The notes beneath the pieces were generated by a model, which was given only the letters and a program-made list of their open reading frames with translations, had not been told where the DNA came from and did no database searches. From NCBI GenBank assembly GCA_948470475.1, contig OX419336.1:41894381-41958380 (forward strand): a stretch of 64,000 nt of DNA. Reading direction: 5' to 3'. Made by a program: the position numbers and the translations under genes. Numbering within the stretch: the first letter of the stretch is position 1; each line of letters begins with the position of its first letter. Of this stretch, positions 57,637 through 64,000 are shown in pieces. The stretch is from Galaxea fascicularis. Its lineage: Eukaryota > Cnidaria > Anthozoa > Scleractinia > Euphylliidae.

Positions 57637-58220
57637 CTCTTCACTTGCATCTACAACCGCAGTACAAATATGAATTATTTCATAGATACTTCACAAGTGA
57701 AAATTAGTTGTGTATTTTCATGCAAATCAAACTCATTTTCATTTGAATAGTGTGCATCAAACTCGCTTTGAAACAGAGGCAAACAATAATTCGGAAATGG
57801 GCTATTGAAAAGATAGACATGTCACAAAGCTCGTATTTTGCATAAATTCAAACTTAAATGTCTTACAAACCCAGCCACCTAAGACACTCAATGTTTTTCT
57901 ACCATAACAATTATTTAAACAGAGAAACAAATAGTATAATTCTCCTAAAGCTTGAAGAAACGAGCCTTTAAAAGTTTACTTGCAATTTATTTGAAAACAC
58001 TCTTACAATTTTTTTCTATTTTAGGTTACAAGTTTTGGGACTTGAGTATCTCAACCTCAAAGTTTCGTTTTGAAGTGTCGGACAGGATTTCCAGATAATC
58101 GAACTTTTTCAAAATGAGCGGCTTTGCGTCACCGTTGCTATGGAAACACTGAGGTTTTGTTTGGTAACCAATTAGAAATAGAATTTGGTCATACGTCGGA
58201 AAAGATGGCTTGCTTTAGTG
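56720..58220. mobile_element. Large foldback element with long inverted arms
   Basis: The left arm (from about 56720 to 57545, excluding the insertion at 56921-57304) is inverse-complementary to the right arm (58220 down to about 57760). Matching blocks include gccgctcattt, aatcctgtcc, aagtcccaaaac, ttttcaagtaaattgcaa and tttgcctctgtttcaaagcg. The arms are several hundred bp long and the unpaired centre about 215 bp. No transposase frame is present. Confidence 0.72.
56921..57304. mobile_element. Palindromic MITE with 9-bp target duplication (MULE-like)
   Basis: ACAGGCAACTCAATCGTGGTG and its near inverse CACCACGATTGGGTTGCCTGT bound 384 bp. GGCCAAATC flanks both sides (56912-56920, 57305-57313), a perfect 9-bp duplication. 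A central hairpin with aagtgcaatg/cattgcactt arms lies at about 57060-57143. A 9-bp duplication is typical of Mutator-like elements. It sits in the left arm of the larger foldback and is therefore younger. Confidence 0.85.
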
Positions 58221-59206
58221 CCAATGAAATCAAAGCTTGTCGTCTATAAGAAATTTTGAATTGAACCGATAGACCTCAAGGCGAAACACTGGTGCGAGGA
58301 TTCTTAAGCGGTATTGGGCGCTACGGAGGGGGGATTGTAAGGTCTATCAAGTTTAATTTGTTGTCAGATCATGAGATAACGGCCAAATTTGTGTTAGCTT
58401 GAACAAGATGGTCAGCTTGGATGTGTCATCTGAAAACCAAATTGCAAAACTTTAAGAGGGTTGAAGATTTTTCTGCAAACTTATTAACTGATACTTGCGT
58501 AGGTTGTTGGCCATATTTCACACATTTCATGAATTATTTGCCCCATCGAAAATACAGAAAGAATATTTTTGCTTTGCTAACGGTGAGAAAGGTTGACGTT
58601 AAATTTCTCTAAAGGAAACTCGTTTATCATGACAAATGAATAAAGGGCGTAATTACTAAAGAAATTGTGATGCTGTGTCAGTGAGGGAGTTGTACACAAG
58701 AATTATCAACGGGGTTTGATCATGTAAATTGAGCACTGTACAGGGATTCTAAAGGTGACGTTTCGAGCATTAGCCCTTCATCAGAGGGGATACTGCTTTA
58801 AAGAAGGGCTGACGCTTGAAACAACGGCTTTTTGAATCTCTGTAATGCAGTGGTCAGTTTACATTATCAACTCCTTTGATAATACCAAATTCTTTTATCA
58901 CCCCTAATACTTGTAGCACCTCCTCACTCTTTCTCATAAGATATCCCTCCGGAAAAAACCTTCTGTGCCGCTCGCCAGGTTTTTCCTTGACGTACTTTAT
59001 TGGTCTCTCCCATAAAAAAGTCAGTTATTCCCTAAGTTAATGTACAAAATAAAGAAAAGATGCAGCCATGCGCTGACAACGTTTGAAACGTTTAATTATA
59101 TGTAGCCATTTCATCACACTATACACTCAAGCAATCTACAATCACCTGAGATCATACCCTATGATATGTTAAGTCTTATTTCCTTTGACCGTATCAGAAG
59201 ACGTTA
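58221..59206. other. Intergenic downstream of the ependymin-like gene
   Basis: Contains a short inverted repeat at 58760-58822 (gtttcgagcattagcccttc with its near inverse). No gene is recognised. Confidence 0.35.
58760..58822. repeat. Short inverted repeat
   Basis: GTTTCGAGCATTAGCCCTTC and GAAGGGCTGACGCTTGAAAC are inverse complements with two mismatches around a 23-nt spacer. The motif reminds me of a repeat common in cnidarian genomes, possibly of Penelope-like origin, but this is from memory. Confidence 0.55.
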
Positions 59207-62200
59207 TCAGTTTATCCAAGGGAATCCCCTCTTTAGCTCCCGTCTCTGACTGAAGCGTTTGATCCATGGGAATCCCCTCCGCATTACTTGTGTAACGTGT
59301 GCAGTGTGAAGCATGCCGGGAAGTGAGCGGACACTGCTCGCCCCCTGACACTCTTCTGGAATCTTCCATTTCTCAGGATTTGCTGAAGTTGTTAAGTCAA
59401 GGAAACTAGAAGGAAGGAAAAGATAGTAAATAAATCATGCCTCGTTAGAACTCACTGCTTCACAATTTACAACAATATTCCTCAAAACAGTTGATGAATG
59501 TTAAGGAAGCGGTTGGTATTTCTGCTGCAAGCTGTTAATAGATAAAAGCTTTAGTTCGTAGCATCCCCGAGAATTTAATCCAAGTTTATAAGCTTGCCAC
59601 TACGATTTTTGGGGGAGCGAATTTTGATAATATGGCAGTTTATTTGAGGGTATGGATCCTTCCAGTTATGTCCTGCTGTTAAACCAACGCGACAAATCGT
59701 GGACTTCGAATCAGGCTTTTAATGTTAAATGTTTTAACTTTGGTATCTTTTTGCCTTAGGTAACATGCAACACGAAGCGGAGAAAGTTTGGTGTCCATGG
59801 TATTCTTTCAATGACGGTGTTTGTTTGTCCTTTGTATAAAAGCTTACTTGTAACCAACATGTATCTCATCACGTTTTTACTGAATTGATACTTCACACAA
59901 TCCGGAGACATGAGCCACTCTTAGAATTGTCCAACATACCCCATTACTGATGAACGAAAGGAGAGCGAATATGGCACCACAATTTAACAGTTCAGGGCGC
60001 GTTTTTCTTGGGAGCTATTCTGGATTAAGAATATTGGGAATGTATTTTTGCACGTTTTTTTATTGCCTTGGAATCCATTTTGGTTTTTCTGCTGTGTGGT
60101 GTAGTATAGACAGAATGAGAAATTAAGTGACTTCCTCATTTGTTCATTCGTCTCCAGAATAGTCGTTTTGTTATCGTCAATGTGTTAAATTCTCATCATT
60201 CTACTCACTGTCATTCTCTCTATTCCCATTCTGGAAGAGCCCAAACAAACGCACCCTAAAGTTACTCTGATGCAACTTTACTTGTTCGGCGAGCAGCGCA
60301 CTACTGTGGCGCCAAACCTTTCTCGAAAAAACACATATGCTGTTTTTCAAACTAAACCCCATTTTATGCTCCAATCCACCCACAAAATGGCAAACCTTAC
60401 TCAGAATGAAATATGTGCTGTGCTCTGTTCGGAAAGGCAATACAAACAACATGATGGACCATTATATCTTCAGAATGAATGGAGTACTATTGCGTTGATT
60501 CCGAAACCAGAATAAATCTCGAAAGAACACGGTTTCCATATTTTGCCAGTATTCGTGTTCCTTAATAGTCTAATAAGATCAGTGATGACCACAAATTTTG
60601 TGCAAAAAAAAAAATAATAAGTCATGCCAATTTGTTTTACTCTTGCATACCGTTGGTTCGGCAAAACGTTTATTGGTAGGGTGTGGAAGAAAAGCCTAAA
60701 CATGGCATTTTTAGGGCAACAGAAATCCTTTGAAGAATGCTAACGCTAATGCTAAAGCTACTTAGAGTGTTATAATGTTACCTTCCCGTTGAAACTGACT
60801 CGGCGTCCTTGGATGCGTAACTCACTGGAATGCACTGATTGCCACTCTCCAGAGTCATAAAGCTCGAGGCTGAAGAGGAGAAATGTATGTTAATTTTTAA
60901 CGGGCATTGATAGAAACTTGATTAATCACTTTAGATACTTAAATTTAAAAAATGAGTCCAGGCCCGCCCGATGACTGATGTTCAGCATTATAGGCAAAGC
61001 CTTCGATATCACCCAAAGTTAATTCTCCTACCGACTAAGACCCACTATTTAGTCCAGCGAGCATTGGTAACGCAAAAAAGAAGAAGAAGAAGACAAAAAA
61101 AACAAAACAAAACAAAAGCAGAAAAAAATTGCGTCAAGAGCAACAACGAAAGTAGTATGGGTAAAGTTAGGAATCTGGTGGGCAGGGAAGGATGCCAGCA
61201 GGGAGGGGTAGGGGGAGGGAAGGATCACGTAGCAACAGGCTTCTCCACTATTTTTGCTAGAAGAACACATACATGACAGGCGCTTTTTACCCATTTGTCG
61301 TGGAAACGAAAAACAAACAAACAAAGAGAAACAAAAACAAAACAACTGTACCTGTTGATCGCCGTAAATAGTTACTGAAAGTTGATTATGGGAAAAGTAC
61401 AGATCATACAAAACTGTCATCTCACCTCCTTCAAAATTTAAGGAATACAGGTTGACTGAGGCTCCTTTCAATCCAAGTTTACCAGAAGCGGCGGCTGTAA
61501 TTTGATTCAATGCTGCCTCTATTTCGTCAAGGCTAGGTATGCCCTCACCACCCCCACCAGAGTTTGAGAAACATCCTCCCGGGTAAACGACGTAGAACTT
61601 TTGCTGTTATTTTAAAGGTAAAATGATGAGGAGTTCAAGATTCAAGTTAGTATTTTTCATGACGTGCAGTGCTGTGGCAGCAGTCAGGATGGATGTGAAC
61701 TTTCGATTTTATCGCTAATCAAAAGGGATTTTACTAAAATTCTTGTTCTTAAATGTTGGTCTTTACTTTCCACTATCGAAGTGAAATAGAGCGCGTTTTT
61801 ACTGAATAGAATAGGAAGTATTTTTTTTTAAATTCCATTCGAGAGGATGACATGTAGTTTTTTGTTCACTAGCGTAACCATACAGAATATTTCGCTAATC
61901 ACATGACTTCATATTTTCATGACAAGTTTTGAAAACCTTGGCCTCTGAAATTTAGATTCAATAGCCGTGAAATGAAAATTAAATTTTAATGATTGTACAA
62001 TCCTATTCCTATTTCTCAGAATGCTTTTATGTTTTTATCATGTCGTTGATGTGAAAGTCGTCTGAGATAAATAGGTTCGTTGTCAGTATCACGCTTTGGT
62101 ATCTAAAGAGTATACTTACCTCTTGGAAGTATGCATATATAGAGTATTGCTGTCCGTTTACAGGTGTGTCCGCTCGAAGTCGTTCTTTATTCCGGTCTAT

Positions 62201-63736
62201 TTGGAAACGTACATCGATTGTCTCAGAAGTTCCATCACTCTTTACGGTGACCTAAAGTGATGGTTATAGAAACATATTTCAACACTGAATTTATGGCAGT
62301 TTTGATAGTCCGAGTGGAAGTTCGGATCCTGTACCTCTGAGCCACAGACTCATGGGAAGATCGGAATGTCGAAAGACCGCACATACGCGATGACAAATGA
62401 TATAAGGGAGTCTTAAGGGAGTCACGATTGTGCGCTTACAGAAAATGTTCATAACCCCCTCCCCCCACCACGGAAGGGTTTTTGGTTTGCCCCGCCCCAC
62501 TACTCTAGAAATACCAACTTAGCTCCATTCGTTTCTTAAAGAACCTTTGCTTTTGTTACCCCCTCCCCCTTGGAATTTCCATTGACCTTTCATGGAGGAG
62601 GTGTGCGGATATTTTTGAAAGTGCACATTTTAAGCGTGTTGACTAAACTAAGGTGCATTTTGACCTTCCCATTGCTAGATGCTCCACCACTGAGCTACAG
62701 GAAAGTCGTTGGAACAAGGCCATCTAACTATAAATATCTAAAATACCGTCATCTACTTTAAATATCTAAATACTGTTTCCTTTCATTAAAATGTTTGATG
62801 TATTTACAACTTGCTGTTCAAAAAACGAAGGTGTCTATCAGTAAACACAAGTGTAAGCGTACTCGTAAAATGATTAAAGATATAGTTATAAGGAGTACTA
62901 GTTAGGAATTAATTTTATAGAAAATGCTGACAACCAGGAGAAAAAGCGACTACAAAAAAAAAATTTTAAACATTTTATCTACGCTGACACACCGAAAAAC
63001 TGGATAGAGTTCTCTGGCATGGTGATTACTAAAAAAATGCTAACTTTGGGAAGAGGAAAGAACTGACAACCACATTATTACTCAAAGATCCCCGTGAAAA
63101 ATCGTGTTTTCGCTTGGTTATTAAGAAGCTTGAGCAACGAGGACGGCAACGGCAACGAGAAGGCCACAAAACAATAGGCTTAATGCACGTGCGTCAGTTT
63201 ACAATTTGTTACATTTCATTGCCGTCCTCTGCAAAACAACAACGTGAAATGACCAAATTTTAGGTTTCCTCGAGAACGTGAGCACATGACTTCAAGCTTT
63301 TCTTTCTTTTTCTTCTTTGCCTTTACACCATTCACAGTAATTTAGACTCTAGATAGCTCGCTAGCATTTTTCACGTTAAACAAATTGGAATAATCACGAA
63401 AAAGTTACGAAAACGACAAGTCATATTTTGAAGTGACGTTCTCGTTGCCGTCGCCGTCGTTGTTGCTTAAGCTCTCTATTAAATTGAATCTTACCCCGTA
63501 CAGCCTCCCCGATAGTTGATTCGGAAAACCTAGACAGGACAACAAAGAAAAGGAACAAAGAAAAGTGAAAGCAAAAAAGGTTGCTCATGGGATTAAACTT
63601 GAACATTACAGGGGACGAAACTGACAAACTGCACGGGTGCAAACTTACCAGAACAACTTGTCGATCGCTTTCCTGAGTGTGGTTTGGCGTCGGAAACGCC
63701 AAGCAGCAGAACAACTACAATAACTATCACCTTCAT
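59207..63736 (-). CDS. Secreted ependymin/LVN1.2-like protein (seven exons)
   Basis: Minus-strand exons: 63736-63649, 63529-63495, 62251-62120, 61603-61426, 60869-60782, 59879-59848 and 59382-59207. All introns are GT-AG, phases are consistent and the sum is 729 bp (242 aa). The N-terminus is a signal peptide (MKVIVIVVVLLLGVSDA). The body has four cysteines in ependymin-like positions: TSCSGFPNQLSGRLYGV, YPGGCFS, GNQCIPVSY and WKIPEECQ. Ile-Asp-rich strands (DVRFQIDRNKERLR) lie between the first two. Ependymin-related proteins are LolA-like hydrophobic-pocket proteins of the extracellular space. Unusual here are a Gly-rich insert (SNSGGGGEG) and a C-terminal extension with two GFPWI copies bordered by dibasic sites. 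The 32-bp exon 6 is the least certain part; it was chosen because it alone reconciles the phases of its neighbours. Confidence 0.68.
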
Positions 63737-64000
63737 TTCGCAAGTGTTCTTGCTTCGTTAAGTCAGGGAATATTCCCACCGCCTTTTATGCATGTTGCTC
63801 CGTGTAATCAGATGTCCAGATTAATTTGAAACCTCGCAATTTAAGCACTTAACCGTCCTGTAAAACCAACTGGAATGAATTGGAGGGTCAAACAGATCGA
63901 ATATCTAATATCCCTCGATAAATAGTAAATTTAATGAATGGCATCAAGGAAGTAATATCTTAACAAAGGGCCCCGCACCATGCATTCGCGAACCAAAACC
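63737..64000. other. Upstream region of the ependymin-like gene
   Basis: This 264-bp stretch should hold the promoter of the minus-strand gene. A tttatgcatg stretch near 63784-63793 (minus-strand reading catgcataaaa) is the only TATA-like sequence seen, about 50-60 bp upstream of the ATG. Confidence 0.3.

Noticed and set aside
58760..58822. Hammerhead ribozyme as found in Penelope-like elements
   Set aside because: CTGACGCTTGAAAC lacks the conserved CTGANGA core, so a functional ribozyme is not supported.
1..64000. tRNA, rRNA genes or CRISPR arrays
   Set aside because: No cloverleaf-type B-box, rRNA core or repeat-spacer pattern was seen; the only regular array is the 26-bp satellite without spacers.

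Overview
The window reads as nuclear DNA of an animal, most likely an anthozoan cnidarian (coral or sea anemone). The genes are split by GT-AG introns and the DNA is AT-rich. The host genes are an alpha-type Cys-loop (nicotinic acetylcholine-like) receptor, a small receptor joining Ly6/uPAR and ShK-like modules, and a secreted ependymin/LVN1.2-like protein. The mobile DNA includes Penelope-like, BEL/Pao and L2/CR1-like elements and many palindromic MITEs. The exact taxon cannot be read from the sequence.

Layout. 1-19.6 kb has no recognisable host gene. It holds a LINE 3' end (1.36-1.75 kb), an inverted repeat pair (2.17/5.05 kb), MITEs at 8.59, 9.18, 15.65 and 18.82 kb, a tyrosine-recombinase fragment (11.0 kb) and a 26-bp tandem array of about 79 copies that runs into a 200-N gap (12.18-14.45 kb). 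19.6-22.2 kb is a broken Penelope-like element. 22.2-29.6 kb holds two apparently identical 3,621-bp terminal-inverted-repeat elements in the same orientation, separated by 159 bp. 32.2-44.6 kb is a six-exon plus-strand gene (signal peptide, Ly6, ShK-like domain, transmembrane helix, tail). Its introns hold MITEs, a 2.64-kb element with a 4-bp target duplication, and a very young BEL/Pao element that landed inside a MITE. 48.1-52.6 kb is a five-exon minus-strand nicotinic receptor gene with one apparent 1-base frameshift. 54.5-55.7 kb has two phase-compatible plus-strand exons of an unrecognised gene. 56.7-58.2 kb is a long foldback structure with a second palindromic element inside it, flanked by a perfect 9-bp duplication. 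59.2-63.7 kb is a seven-exon minus-strand ependymin/LVN1.2-like gene.

The host genes do not form a pathway. They are a cell-surface receptor, an ion channel and a secreted protein, each with its own promoter. Most of the novelty is in the mobile DNA: nested insertions datable by order, a BEL element lacking its integrase domain, the duplicated 3.6-kb element with cryptic minus-strand coding, and several near-perfect hairpins. Exon models were derived by reading splice sites and phases by eye, and no alignment or expression data were used.
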